A DNA stretch of 64,000 nucleotides from Parahoeflea alexandrii (GCF_024105735.1 NZ_JAAAML010000004.1:372001-436000); one strand, 5' to 3'. Positions 8,387 to 17,685 are shown, numbered from the stretch's first letter. Notes: generated from the sequence alone by a model not told the origin. A program made the numbers and translations.

Positions 8387-9745
8387 ATGGCAGACTCATC
8401 AATTGGAACCGCAGAACAGCTGCGGGATCCGAACTACACGCCGCCGCTTATCAAGGCCGTACCGCTGGGCATCCAGCATGTGCTGGCCATGTTCGTTTCA
8501 AACGTCACGCCGGCCATCATCGTGGCCGGTGCCGCCGGCATCGGTTTCGGCTCGGATCAGGGCGCGCTCGGCTTCCCCGACATGACCTACATGATCCAGA
8601 TGTCGATGCTGTTCGCCGGTATCGCAACCCTGCTGCAGACCATCGGCATGGGCCCGGTCGGGGCGCGGCTGCCAATCGTGCAGGGCACCAGCTTCGCCTT
8701 CGTTCCGGTGATGATCCCGGCGGTCGCGGGCCTTGGCACCGCCGGTCTCGCCGGCCTTATGACCGGTGTGATGATCGGCGGCGTGTTTCACTTCTGCCTT
8801 GGCTTTTTTGTCGGCCGCATCCGCTATGCCCTGCCGCCGCTGGTGACCGGACTGATCGTGCTGATGATCGGTCTGGCGCTGGTCAAGGTCGGCGTACAGT
8901 ATGCCGCCGGCGGCGTGCCGCTGATGGGCAAGCCCGAATTCGGCAGCCTGGCGATGTGGATTCCTGCCCTGGTGGTGATCATCGTCACGCTTGCGATCAA
9001 GTTCTTCACACGCGGTTTTGCGGCCGTGGCGGCCGTGCTGATCGGCATCGTCGCCGGTTACATCGTGGCGCTGATGATGGGCCAGGTGAACTTTGGAAAC
9101 CTGGCGCGGGCCAGCTATTTCGCACCTCCGATGCCGTTCAAATGGGGCTTCGAGTTCAACTTCGCCATCGTGCTGGGCATGTGCTTCATGGCCGTGGTCT
9201 CGGCGATCGAAACCGTGGGCGACACCTCAGGCATCACCAAGGGCGGGGCCGGGCGTGAAGCCACCGACAAGGAGATCGAAGGCGCGACCTTCGCCGACGG
9301 TCTTGGCACCGCGGTCGCCGGCGTCTTCGGCGGCCTGCCCAACACCTCGTTCTCGCAGAATGTCGGCCTGGTCGCCATGACCGGCGTGATGAGCCGTCAC
9401 GTGGTGACCATCGGGGCGCTGTTCCTTATCGCCGCCGGCTTCATCCCGAAGGTCGGTGCTGTCATCAACACCGTGCCGATCAACGTGCTTGGCGGCGGCG
9501 TCATCGTGATGTTCGGCATGGTCTGCGCCGCGGGCGTCAACATGCTCTCGGAGGTCAAGTGGAACCGCCGCAACATGGTGATCTTCGCCACCGCTCTGTC
9601 GATCAGCCTCGGCCTGCAGCTGGTGCCGGAAGCTCTGCAGCACCTGGGCAAGACCGCCCAGATCCTGCTGACCAGCGGCCTGCTGCCCGCAGCCCTGATC
9701 GCGATCGTCCTCAACCTGGTTCTGCCCGAAGATCTCGACGACTGA
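8387..9745 (+). CDS. NCS2 (NAT) family xanthine/uric acid/uracil permease
   Basis: An inner-membrane nucleobase symporter of 452 residues with about 14 hydrophobic segments. The NAT signature is present in SFSQNVGLVAMTGVMSR (Q-N-x-G then T-x-x-x-S-R). A conserved TM1 region reads GIQHVLAMFVSNVTPAIIVAGAAG. The helix-8 type acidic motif is seen in VVSAIETVGDTSGI. Adjacent allantoicase and LysR genes favour xanthine or uric acid over uracil. It has its own 193-base leader with a structured RNA candidate, and two strong stem-loops follow it. Confidence 0.9.
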   Translation: MADSSIGTAEQLRDPNYTPPLIKAVPLGIQHVLAMFVSNVTPAIIVAGAAGIGFGSDQGALGFPDMTYMIQMSMLFAGIATLLQTIGMGPVGARLPIVQGTSFAFVPVMIPAVAGLGTAGLAGLMTGVMIGGVFHFCLGFFVGRIRYALPPLVTGLIVLMIGLALVKVGVQYAAGGVPLMGKPEFGSLAMWIPALVVIIVTLAIKFFTRGFAAVAAVLIGIVAGYIVALMMGQVNFGNLARASYFAPPMPFKWGFEFNFAIVLGMCFMAVVSAIETVGDTSGITKGGAGREATDKEIEGATFADGLGTAVAGVFGGLPNTSFSQNVGLVAMTGVMSRHVVTIGALFLIAAGFIPKVGAVINTVPINVLGGGVIVMFGMVCAAGVNMLSEVKWNRRNMVIFATALSISLGLQLVPEALQHLGKTAQILLTSGLLPAALIAIVLNLVLPEDLDD

Positions 9746-9774
9746 GACCGGCAGAAACCCTGATCGCAAACAAG

Positions 9775-9840
9775 CCCCCGGTTTCGGCCGGGGGTAAGAA
9801 ACAAGAGAGGCCGGAGCATCAAGCCATGCTCCGGCCTCTT
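9775..9840 (+). terminator. Two tandem stem-loops between permease and rpe (convergent genes)
   Basis: The first stem pairs CCCCCGG (9775-9781) with CCGGGGG (9788-9794). The second is a perfect 14-base stem, AGAGGCCGGAGCAT (9806-9819) with ATGCTCCGGCCTCT (9826-9839), followed by TTT. They lie between two convergent genes and probably end both transcripts, though neither has a long T tract. Confidence 0.75.
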
Positions 9841-9880
9841 TGGTGTCGGTATCCGGGCCGGCGAGGTCCGGTTGACGATC

Positions 9881-10564
9881 TCAGGCGGCGCTTTGCGCTG
9901 CCAGGCGAATGGCCGAAATATTGCTCGCCCAATCTTCCTCGCCCGCACCGTTGAACACCGCGGAACCTGCGACCAACACGTCAGCACCGGCAGCGGAGAC
10001 CAGCGGGGCGGTCGCCGGGGTGACGCCGCCGTCGATCTCGATATGGATCGGACGGGCGCCGATCATCTTTTTCACCCGCGCCACCTTGTCGACCACCGAC
10101 GGGATGAAGGCCTGGCCGCCGAAGCCGGGGTTGACGGTCATCAGCAGGATCAGGTCAAGCCGGTCGAGTACATATTCGATGACGTTTTCCGGCGTCGACG
10201 GGTTGAGCGACACGCCGGCCTTCTTGCCGAGCGCGCGGATTGCCTGCAGCGAACGGTCGAGATGGGTGGTCGCTTCGGCATGAACCGTGATGATGTCGCA
10301 CCCCGCATCGGCGAAGGCCTCGAGATAGGGATCGCAGGGCTCGATCATCAGGTGGCAGTCGAACACCGCCGTGGTGCGGGGGCGCACGGCCTTGATGATG
10401 CCGGGGCCGAAGGTGATGTTGGGGACGAAGTGGCCATCCATGACGTCGAGATGGATCCAGTCGGCGCCGGCGCGCATGACGCCTTCGATGTCATCGCCGA
10501 GGCGGGAGAAATCCGCCGACAGGATGGACGGGGCAATCAGGATGGGCTTGGACACTGTGGACAT
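9881..10564 (-). CDS. rpe: Ribulose-phosphate 3-epimerase
   Basis: Interconverts ribulose 5-phosphate and xylulose 5-phosphate in the pentose phosphate / Calvin pathways. The 227-residue TIM-barrel shows the family landmarks in order: [33 protein letters not shown] (metal His/Asp), [34 protein letters not shown] and [30 protein letters not shown]. Start ATG at 10564 is preceded by a GAGGTAAG box. Convergent with the permease. No carboxysome, RuBisCO or other Calvin genes are nearby, so it is most likely the housekeeping copy. Confidence 0.95.
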   Translation of the reverse strand: MSTVSKPILIAPSILSADFSRLGDDIEGVMRAGADWIHLDVMDGHFVPNITFGPGIIKAVRPRTTAVFDCHLMIEPCDPYLEAFADAGCDIITVHAEATTHLDRSLQAIRALGKKAGVSLNPSTPENVIEYVLDRLDLILLMTVNPGFGGQAFIPSVVDKVARVKKMIGARPIHIEIDGGVTPATAPLVSAAGADVLVAGSAVFNGAGEEDWASNISAIRLAAQSAA

Positions 10565-10748
10565 GGGCGCTTACCTCGGATTGGGAGCGGCCGTGCCTGA
10601 TGGCCCCGGCCCGTTGGAATGCGGTTTGCCCGATCAGACGCGCCAAGGTCAAGACGGCTTTGGATCATGCCTGTGCAAAGCCCTGCGACCTCTTGCCCGA
10701 ATCATGCGGCACGGGGCAGGCTTCCGCGGCAAGCAACCGGAGCCCACG

Positions 10749-11153
10749 ATGTCCAGACCACCGATCAGCCATTCCATCGTCTTCACCTACACGAGCGATC
10801 TCGAGCGCGGCTCGCGGTTTCTGCGCGAGGTGATGGAACTGGATTTCGTGGTCGATCAGGGCGCCTGCCACATCTACCGGCTGACGCCGCTGAGCTATAT
10901 CGGCATATGCAATCTGCCCGACCGTCCGCAGGGTACGGCGGGGGTGACGCTGACCATCGTGTCGCCCGATGTGGACGGCTGGCGCGATTTCCTCGAAGCC
11001 AAGGGCGTGAAATACGTCAGCGGGCCAGAACACAGCGAGGAGTTCGGCGTCTACTCGTCGCTGTTTCATTCGCCCGACGGCTACCGCGTGGAGATCCAGA
11101 GTTTCGACGATCCGGAGTGGGACATGGGCAATGTCGGGGGCAGCATCGACTGA
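10749..11153 (+). CDS. VOC-superfamily (glyoxalase/bleomycin-resistance-like) protein
   Basis: A 134-residue protein made of two beta-alpha-beta-beta-beta modules: SIVFTYTSDLERGSRFLREVMELDFVVD, then VTLTIVSPDVDGWRDFLEAKGVKYV and SLFHSPDGYRVEIQSFDD. The final E in VEIQSF and the early His (ISHSIVF) are the usual metal-ligand positions in VOC enzymes. ATG 10749 fits. It is flanked by rpe and by a minus-strand enolase-type gene, with no evident operon. The substrate is unknown; VOC folds include isomerases, dioxygenases and resistance proteins. Confidence 0.8.
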   Translation: MSRPPISHSIVFTYTSDLERGSRFLREVMELDFVVDQGACHIYRLTPLSYIGICNLPDRPQGTAGVTLTIVSPDVDGWRDFLEAKGVKYVSGPEHSEEFGVYSSLFHSPDGYRVEIQSFDDPEWDMGNVGGSID

Positions 11154-11186
11154 CGCTGCCCTGCCCTGCGATAGGTAGAAACCGGA

Positions 11187-12401
11187 TCAGAACCGGATCG
11201 GTTCTCGGGTCATTTCCAAGTGCAGCATGTCGCCACTCCACGGATTGGCTTCGCAGACCGCCTCATCGAGCTCCACTCCCAGGCCGGGCTCATCCGACGG
11301 GATCACGTAGCCGTCCTGCCATTCGATCTTTTTCCTGAGCACCTCGGCGTAGAAGCCGTCCCAGGTCTTGATCGACTCCAGCACGAGGAAGTTGGGCAGG
11401 GTGGCGGCAAGCTGAATGTTGGCGGCAGCCACCAGCGGGCCGCAATAGCAATGCGGCGCGATCTGGATGCCGAAGGCCTCGGCCATGCCGGCGATCTTCT
11501 TGGTCTCGAGAAGCCCGCCTGAGCGGCCAAGGTTGGGCTGCAGGATGGCAGCTGCGCGGGTTTCGATGACGCGGGCGAACTCGTGCTTGGTTACCAGCCG
11601 CTCTCCGGTCGCCACCGGGATGGACGTTGCCCGCGCAACTTCGGCCATGGCCGCGATCTGATCGGGGGGCACCGGCTCTTCGAACCACAGCGGATCGGCG
11701 GCCTCGATGGCGCGCGCCATGCGGATGGCGCCGGCGGCGGTGAACTGGCCGTGGGTTCCAAACAGGATGTCGGCCCGGGTGCCCACTGCCTCGCGCACTG
11801 CCTTGACCATGCGGGCAGAGCGATCGATGTCGGTCAGAAGCGGCTGATGCCCGCCCTGGACCCGATAGGGCCCGGCCGGATCGAACTTCACCGCCGTGAA
11901 GCCCTGGCGCACGGCCTCGATAGCCGCCGCGGCGGCAAGATCCGGATCATTGTAGACGTTCTTCGGGCTGTCGGTGGACAGCGGGTCGGCGCTGCCGGTG
12001 GCAGGATAGAGATAGGTGTAGGAGCGAAGTCCCTCATGCACCCGTCCGCCAAGCAGCTTGTGCACCGGCTGGCCCGCTTCCTTGCCGATGATGTCCCAGC
12101 AGGCCATTTCCAGCGCCGAGCAGCAGGCCATCATGGTCATGTCGGGGCGCTGCGAGAAGCCGGAGGAATAGCAGAGCCTAAAGAAATTCTCGATGTCATG
12201 CGGATCGCGGCCGACCAGATAACGTGCGGCGACATCCTCCATCAGCCTGGCGGTCAGATGCGGATCAAAGGCCGCGTCATAGGCTTCACCATATCCGACG
12301 ACGCCGCCGTCGGTGACCAGCTTGACGAACAGGAAGTAGCGCCCGCCGGTCTGCGGCGGCGGGTTGGCCACCACAAAAGTCTGGACATCCTTGATCTTCA
12401 T
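11187..12401 (-). CDS. Mandelate racemase/muconate lactonizing (enolase) superfamily sugar-acid dehydratase-like enzyme
   Basis: A 404-residue enolase-superfamily protein with an N-terminal capping domain (MKIKDVQTFVVANPPPQTGG, then GVVGYGEAYDAAFDPH) and a TIM barrel. Barrel motifs are FTAVKFDPAGPY, LWFEEPVPPD (Glu ligand), IPVATGERLVTKHEF (Glu ligand), LQPNLGRSGGL and IAPHCYCGPL (His). These resemble galactonate/mannonate dehydratase-type enzymes. The strand that normally provides the first metal Asp reads ILFGTHGQFT, where a Gly and Thr precede His. The expected D-x-N/H is therefore not obvious. It stands alone, so the sugar acid cannot be named. The strand-3 feature is listed as a finding. 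Confidence 0.8.
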   Translation of the reverse strand: MKIKDVQTFVVANPPPQTGGRYFLFVKLVTDGGVVGYGEAYDAAFDPHLTARLMEDVAARYLVGRDPHDIENFFRLCYSSGFSQRPDMTMMACCSALEMACWDIIGKEAGQPVHKLLGGRVHEGLRSYTYLYPATGSADPLSTDSPKNVYNDPDLAAAAAIEAVRQGFTAVKFDPAGPYRVQGGHQPLLTDIDRSARMVKAVREAVGTRADILFGTHGQFTAAGAIRMARAIEAADPLWFEEPVPPDQIAAMAEVARATSIPVATGERLVTKHEFARVIETRAAAILQPNLGRSGGLLETKKIAGMAEAFGIQIAPHCYCGPLVAAANIQLAATLPNFLVLESIKTWDGFYAEVLRKKIEWQDGYVIPSDEPGLGVELDEAVCEANPWSGDMLHLEMTREPIRF

Positions 12402-12597
12402 GACGTGCTCCGCAATCTCAAATCGACTTCAAAAACGACCCGGCGCAATCGATCAGGTATCGGCAGCAAAATCCAGCCCATTCGAATTCATTCCCGGCCA
12501 TTTTGCCGCTCAAACCGGCATACGGCGCGAGGACAAGGATCGGGCAAGCTTGACCTGACAGGGTTGGATCAGCCAGGGCCTCACGTGAAGAAGCTAC

Positions 12598-13800
12598 ATG
12601 ATTCAACTTTCCATCTGTCTGCCCACACGCAACAGGCAGAAATACTGCATTGAAACGATCCGCGGTCTCGCCGCGAGCGATGCAACCAATTTCGAAGTCA
12701 TCGTCGGCGACAACTCCGACGATGGCTCGATCCTGTCCGATTACTTCACAAACGAGCTCAGGGATTCCCGTTTCCGCCTCATAGGCCCGGAAGAGACGGT
12801 TCTTGCCATGGTCGACAACTGGGAACGGCTGGTCGGAGAGGCAAAGGGGCGCTGGCTTTCGGTCATCGGTGACGACGACCATATCGACCCGAGGCTTGTG
12901 CAGTTGCTCAAATACTACGAGCGCACCTATCCGGAGGTCGAGGCGGTCAGCTGGGCGCGGATGAGCTTCAACTGGCCGGACAATCGTCCGGAACCGGCGC
13001 TTTCGGTGGTCCCGGTCGCCCATGATACCTATGTGGCGGTGAAATCGATCGTCCAAGACCGGCTTTACCGCTGGAGCGAAGGCTCGAAACGCCCGGCAGT
13101 GGGTTTCGGCATCTATCATGCCGCGGTACGCAAGTCGGTGATGGAACGGATCAAGCGGAAATATGGCGGGCGCTATTTCGAGCATCCGGTGGTCGATTAC
13201 GAAAGCAGCTGCAAGATCATCCGGGAAGCCAAGGTGCTGGTGCACTGCCAACGACCGTTCTCCGTGCTCGGGGCCTGCAATGCATCCAACTCCGCGGGCA
13301 CGAAGTCCCGTGAAACCATGATGAAGCGGGTCGACACGTTCAAGGCGGAAACCAGGGGCAAGGTCGACATGGACGACCCGGTTTTCCCGTTCCCGATCAG
13401 CGATCCCGGTGCCTCGATCTGCTCATCCGTCGCCTCCACCACCTACTGGTTCTGCCGGACCTATGGGATCGACCTCACCGGCTTTCCAGAGAACTTCGCC
13501 CGCGCTGCGATGGATGAACTGGGCGGGACGGTTGTCGAGGAAGATTACAATCTCAAGAAGGCGTTCTTCGAACGCGGGTTTGATGCCTGGGAAGGCGGGA
13601 AATGGCGGGAGCATTTCAAGCCGCAGCCATTCTGGGGCAACCGCTCGCACAACGAACTTTGCGGGGTTCTCAAGGACTATCTCTACATCCGCGAAGATGT
13701 GCCGCCCTCGGAAACACCGGCCGACTTCTATCATTTCGGTGAAGCGATGATCATGCCGGTCGAGAACGTGACCTCCGGCGCCCGGGTGTTCGCACGATGA
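12598..13800 (+). CDS. Family 2 glycosyltransferase
   Basis: A GT-A fold glycosyltransferase of 400 residues. The first strand and nucleotide-binding helix are MIQLSICLPTRNRQKYCIETI, then FEVIVGDNSDDGS, and the metal-binding IGDDDHIDP (D-x-D type, around residues 90-100). It lacks transmembrane helices, so it probably acts at the cytoplasmic face. The long C-terminal region (about 250-400) is rich in aromatic residues and probably binds the acceptor. The next gene is a clear paralogue and starts four bases before this one stops, so the two are co-translated. With WbqC- and CmcI-like genes it forms a surface-polysaccharide-like operon. Donor sugar unknown. Confidence 0.85.
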   Translation: MIQLSICLPTRNRQKYCIETIRGLAASDATNFEVIVGDNSDDGSILSDYFTNELRDSRFRLIGPEETVLAMVDNWERLVGEAKGRWLSVIGDDDHIDPRLVQLLKYYERTYPEVEAVSWARMSFNWPDNRPEPALSVVPVAHDTYVAVKSIVQDRLYRWSEGSKRPAVGFGIYHAAVRKSVMERIKRKYGGRYFEHPVVDYESSCKIIREAKVLVHCQRPFSVLGACNASNSAGTKSRETMMKRVDTFKAETRGKVDMDDPVFPFPISDPGASICSSVASTTYWFCRTYGIDLTGFPENFARAAMDELGGTVVEEDYNLKKAFFERGFDAWEGGKWREHFKPQPFWGNRSHNELCGVLKDYLYIREDVPPSETPADFYHFGEAMIMPVENVTSGARVFAR

Positions 13801-14972
13801 CCCGGCTGACCATCTGCATCCCTACCCGCAACCGCCAGCGCTACGCCATGGATGCCGCGCGTCACATGCTCGCCTCGAAGCGGGACGACTTCGAGATCCT
13901 GATCGGAGACAATTCCGATGACGCCGCTCCGCTGGCAAGCTTTGTCGCCGAGATGAACGACAGCCGGCTGCGCTTGCTGCCTCCGGAAGAAAAGCCGCTG
14001 GCGATGCAGGACAACTGGGAACGGATGCCACAGCATGCACGCGGCGAATGGATCAGCATCATCGGCGATGACGACTACCTCGACCCGGACCTGTGCGAGG
14101 TGTTGCGGCTGACCACCCAGCGCGTGCCCAACGCCGATGCACTTACCTGGGGCCGGTCCTATTTCGTCTGGCCCGAAGCGCGATCGCATCGCGAGATCAC
14201 CCGGATCCCCACCGGAAGTCATCTGATGCACATGGAGAAGAAGGATCTCATGCGCAAGATGTTCTTCTGGGAAGATGCCAAGGACCGTCCTGCCTGCCCG
14301 TTCGGGATCTATCATGGCGCGCTCAAGAAAGACCTCCTGGAGAGGATCAGGAGCGCCTTCTCCAATCGCTATTTCGAACATCCCAATGCCGACTACGACA
14401 GTATCTGCAAGACGGTGATGATGGCCGACATGTGCATCTACTGGGAACGGCCGCTTTCGGTGTTCGGCGCGTGCGCGGCATCCAATACCGCCGGCCTGCG
14501 CGACACCGCCGTCGGGCTGGAACGCATCCGTACCGTTCGCGGGGAAAACCAGTCCCAACTGGAAGCAGCCGACTTTCCGTTTCCGATCGAGCTCGGCATC
14601 ACGTCTTCGGTGGCGCATGCTGTGGAATGGTTCAAGCAGCGCTACGGCATCGAACTCAACGGCTGGGAAGAAGGCTTCATCCAGGCCTGCGCCGGGGACT
14701 GCGAAAGCCAGACCGACCGGGCAAGGTTCGAGGAGAAAAAGGCGGGCTATGCGGCCGCGATCAAGCAATGGCGCGGCGCCCAGGCGCTCAAGCTGTTCAA
14801 CCCGGCCTTCAAGCACCGCCCGGATGTACCGAAATTCATGGGCCACGCCGAAGCTCATCTCAATTTCGACATGGGCATCGGAAACGCGCAGACGGCTGCG
14901 GAGTTCTACAACCTCCTGAACGGCATGCTTTTCCCGGTGCGCCTACTGGAAAGCCGCCTGAACGATGCCTGA
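13797..14972 (+). CDS. Family 2 glycosyltransferase, tandem paralogue
   Basis: Overlaps the previous gene by ATGA. The 391-residue product aligns throughout with its neighbour: MTRLTICIPTRNRQRYAMDA, FEILIGDNSDDAAP, WISIIGDDDYLDPD, PFGIYHGALKKDLLERI and RYFEHPNADYDSICK all have close counterparts. The catalytic D-D-D is intact. The two copies differ widely in the C-terminal third, which suggests old duplication with divergence of acceptor recognition rather than recent duplication. Probably adds consecutive or alternative sugars in the same glycan. Confidence 0.85.
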   Translation: MTRLTICIPTRNRQRYAMDAARHMLASKRDDFEILIGDNSDDAAPLASFVAEMNDSRLRLLPPEEKPLAMQDNWERMPQHARGEWISIIGDDDYLDPDLCEVLRLTTQRVPNADALTWGRSYFVWPEARSHREITRIPTGSHLMHMEKKDLMRKMFFWEDAKDRPACPFGIYHGALKKDLLERIRSAFSNRYFEHPNADYDSICKTVMMADMCIYWERPLSVFGACAASNTAGLRDTAVGLERIRTVRGENQSQLEAADFPFPIELGITSSVAHAVEWFKQRYGIELNGWEEGFIQACAGDCESQTDRARFEEKKAGYAAAIKQWRGAQALKLFNPAFKHRPDVPKFMGHAEAHLNFDMGIGNAQTAAEFYNLLNGMLFPVRLLESRLNDA

Positions 14973-15026
14973 CGCGTTTCTCCGGCGCCGGCTTGCGCGC
15001 GATGCAACACCGTCCGGACCCCCGAC

Positions 15027-15758
15027 ATGATGGGGCGGCGTGTTGTCATCAGCCAGTCCATGTATTTCCCCTGGGTGGGCATGCTCGAGCAGATCCGCCT
15101 TGCCGATACGCTGATCCACTACGACGACGTCCAGTTTTCAAAGGGCAGCTTCAGCAACAGGGTTCAGGTCAAGTTGCCAAACGGACCATCCTGGATGACG
15201 GTACCGCTTCACGATCACCATATGGGACAGACGATCGAGGAGGTCCAACTGCAACCAACCGGTCCCTGGCGTGCCCGGCATCTCGCCATGCTGGAGCAAA
15301 GCTTCGCGGGAGCACCTCATGCCGCAGATGCTCTGGAACTTGCCAGCCGGGTGATTGACGGCAATCACGCCACGCTGGCCGATCTGGCGCGCGACAGCAT
15401 GCTGTCTCTTTGCAGCTATTTCGATCTGGACAAGACTACGCGGTTTGCAGATGCCGGTGACTTCGGAATAGGCGGGTCCGGAAGCGTCCGGGTACTGGAA
15501 CTGGTCAAGGCCGTCGGTGGTACGGACTACATCACCGGGCACGGGGCGAAGAACTATCTCGATCACCGGATGTTTGAGGCCGAGGGTATCAGCGTCTCGT
15601 ACATGGATTACCAATGCACGCCCTACCCGCAATCACATGGCGCCTTCACTCCCTTTGTGTCGGCTCTGGATCTGGTGGCTCATTGCGGCCGAGGCGGACT
15701 GACAAAAATCGCGTCCCAGACACGGGACTGGAAGGAGTTTGTGAATGAACCCCAATGA
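15027..15758 (+). CDS. WbqC family protein
   Basis: 243 residues with the typical WbqC opening, VVISQSMYFPWVGMLEQIRLADTLIHYDDVQFSKG, and later TMEPLAN-type variation in TVPLHDHH. Internal segments are YITGHGAKNYLDHRMFEAEGI and YPQSHGAFTPFVSALDLVAHCG. WbqC proteins occur in polysaccharide and antibiotic clusters and have been linked to amide or formyl-type modification of sugars; their chemistry is poorly defined. The gene overlaps the following CmcI-like gene by 14 bases. It also follows the glycosyltransferases closely, so co-transcription is likely. ATG 15027 or ATG 15030 both fit. Confidence 0.8.
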   Translation: MMGRRVVISQSMYFPWVGMLEQIRLADTLIHYDDVQFSKGSFSNRVQVKLPNGPSWMTVPLHDHHMGQTIEEVQLQPTGPWRARHLAMLEQSFAGAPHAADALELASRVIDGNHATLADLARDSMLSLCSYFDLDKTTRFADAGDFGIGGSGSVRVLELVKAVGGTDYITGHGAKNYLDHRMFEAEGISVSYMDYQCTPYPQSHGAFTPFVSALDLVAHCGRGGLTKIASQTRDWKEFVNEPQ

Positions 15759-16524
15759 TGCATTCCGCGCTGAAGTCGAGGCCAACATCGATGGTCTCAT
15801 GGAAGACACCGATCTGCAGGCCCTCTCGCGGGTCTGGATCCGGGAAGCCACACCCTACAAATGGTCTTATAACTTCTCCTGGTTTGGGCGGCCGGCGATC
15901 CAGCTTCCAAATGACGCCTGGGCGTTGCAGGAGCTGGTCTGGAAAGTCAGGCCGGACCTGATCATCGAGACCGGCATCGCCCATGGCGGATCGCTGATCT
16001 ACTCGGCGTCGCTGCTGGCGCTGCTGGACCTGTGCGATGCCACCGAAAAGGGCGAAACGCTCGACCCGCGCAAGCCGAAGCGCAAGGTGCTCGGCATCGA
16101 TATCGACATCCGCCAGCACAATCGCGATGCCATCGAGGCGCATCCGCTCTTCCCGCGTATCGAGATGATCGAGGGCTCAAGCATTGCCGAAGAGACGATC
16201 GCGAAGGTTCGCGAGATGGCGTCGGACTACAAACGAATTCTGGTATGCCTCGATTCCAATCACACCCATGACCATGTTCTGGCCGAGCTTGAGGCCTATG
16301 CGCCGATGGTCACGCCCGAAAGCTACTGCATCGTTTTTGACACATTGATCGAAGACACCCCGGCATGGCTTGGCGGTGAGCGTCCCTGGGGTCCGGGAAA
16401 CAGTCCGAAATCGGCGGTTCATGCCTATCTCAAGAACAATCCGGACTTCGAGATCGACAGCCGCATCGACAAGAAGCTGCTGATCACAGTGGCACCGGAC
16501 GGATTCCTCAAGCGCATCGGCTGA
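15745..16524 (+). CDS. CmcI/rhamnosyl O-methyltransferase-like (cephalosporin hydroxylase family) protein
   Basis: 259 residues of the cephalosporin hydroxylase/CmcI family, SAM-dependent methyltransferase-like enzymes often found with sugar-modifying genes. Motif I is IIETGIAHGGSLIYSAS (about residue 70). An acidic post-I strand reads VLGIDIDIRQHN. A characteristic ILVCLDSNHTHDHVLAELEAY follows, with its D-S-x-H metal-like site. The overlap with WbqC implies coupling. A glycan O-methyltransferase role fits the neighbours better than antibiotic hydroxylation, but is inferred. Confidence 0.8.
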   Translation: MNPNDAFRAEVEANIDGLMEDTDLQALSRVWIREATPYKWSYNFSWFGRPAIQLPNDAWALQELVWKVRPDLIIETGIAHGGSLIYSASLLALLDLCDATEKGETLDPRKPKRKVLGIDIDIRQHNRDAIEAHPLFPRIEMIEGSSIAEETIAKVREMASDYKRILVCLDSNHTHDHVLAELEAYAPMVTPESYCIVFDTLIEDTPAWLGGERPWGPGNSPKSAVHAYLKNNPDFEIDSRIDKKLLITVAPDGFLKRIG

Positions 16525-16709
16525 TTCAGGCCCAGGCAACCAGACCAAAAGCGCGAAAATTCCGGTTTTCTGACCAGAAATCGCGTCAGACCGTGACTAT
16601 CACTAGGTGAGCAATCTTTAAATCGATTGAAAAACTGAAAACCTCCGGCAGTCCAACTTTTCCTGTTCCGGCTGTTTAAAAACACGCTATAGAGGCAAAA
16701 GGGGACAGA

Positions 16710-16727
16710 GGGCGCATGAAAGCGCCC
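16710..16727 (+). promoter_or_regulatory. Leader hairpin just upstream of livH (liv system 1)
   Basis: GGGCGC (16710-16715) pairs with GCGCCC (16722-16727), followed by more C and an A-rich stretch (ataaaaag) before the livH ATG. A weak TATAGA element is at 16688-16693. A similar C-rich hairpin is found upstream of livK at 21203-21217. The rest of the 16525-16758 gap shows no gene. Confidence 0.4.
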
Positions 16728-16758
16728 CCCATAAAAAGACGAGAGGGACAACGGCCTC

Positions 16759-17685
16759 ATGGAGTATTTTCTTCAGCAGCTTATCAATGGGCTCACGTTG
16801 GGCTCCATTTACGGGCTCATCGCCATCGGCTACACCATGGTCTATGGCATCATCGGCATGATCAACTTTGCCCATGGTGACATCTTCATGGTCGGCTCGT
16901 TTATCGCGCTTGCGACGTTCCTGGCCCTGGTCGCCCTTGGCATTTCAGCCTTGCCGCTGATCCTTTTCATCACACTGCTTGTGTCGATGCTGTTCACTTC
17001 CGCCTGGGGATGGACAGTGGAACGGCTGGCCTACAGGCCGCTGCGCGGATCTTTCCGGCTTGCGCCGCTGATCACCGCGATCGGCATGTCGATCGTGCTG
17101 CAGAATTTTGTCCAGATCACCCAGGGCGCTCGGGTCAAGCCGCTGCCGCCGCAGATTCAGGGCGGCGTGACGCTGATGGAAGGCGTGACCGAGAACGGCA
17201 CCATCGCCGTGCAGCTGTCCTACATGCAGATGATCATCATCGCGACAACACTGGCGCTGATGATCGGCTTCTCGCTGCTGATCTCCAAGACCTCGCTTGG
17301 CCGGTCGCAGCGCGCCTGCGAACAGGACCAGAAGATGGCCGCCCTGCTCGGCGTCAATGTCGACCGCACGATCTCGCTGACCTTCGTCATGGGCGCAGCA
17401 CTGGCTGCGGTTGCGGGCTTCATGTTCCTGCTGCTTTACGGCGTCATCGATTTCTACATCGGCTTTCTTGCAGGCGTTAAAGCCTTCACCGCGGCCGTGC
17501 TCGGCGGTATCGGTTCGCTTCCGGGCGCCATGCTCGGCGGGCTGCTGATCGGCCTGATCGAAGTGTTCTGGTCGGGCTATTTCTCGGTCGAATACAAGGA
17601 TGTCGCCGCGTTTTCGATCCTGGTCATCGTGCTGATCTTCATGCCGTCCGGATTGCTGGGCAAACCCGAAGTCGAGAAAGTCTGA
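16759..17685 (+). CDS. livH: Branched-chain amino acid ABC transporter permease LivH
   Basis: Inner-membrane permease (308 residues, about 8 TM) of a high-affinity branched-chain amino acid importer. The typical start [45 protein letters not shown] is present, and the EAA-like loop region lies around [26 protein letters not shown]. The C-terminal [15 protein letters not shown] matches the family. ATG at 16759 has AGAGGGA upstream. The stop overlaps livM by one base. First gene of livHMGF-(membrane protein)-livK. Confidence 0.94.
   Translation: MEYFLQQLINGLTLGSIYGLIAIGYTMVYGIIGMINFAHGDIFMVGSFIALATFLALVALGISALPLILFITLLVSMLFTSAWGWTVERLAYRPLRGSFRLAPLITAIGMSIVLQNFVQITQGARVKPLPPQIQGGVTLMEGVTENGTIAVQLSYMQMIIIATTLALMIGFSLLISKTSLGRSQRACEQDQKMAALLGVNVDRTISLTFVMGAALAAVAGFMFLLLYGVIDFYIGFLAGVKAFTAAVLGGIGSLPGAMLGGLLIGLIEVFWSGYFSVEYKDVAAFSILVIVLIFMPSGLLGKPEVEKV

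Noticed and set aside
12598-14972. Assembly duplication of the two glycosyltransferases
   Set aside because: The copies differ throughout, especially in the C-terminal third, so they are old paralogues rather than a repeated read artefact.
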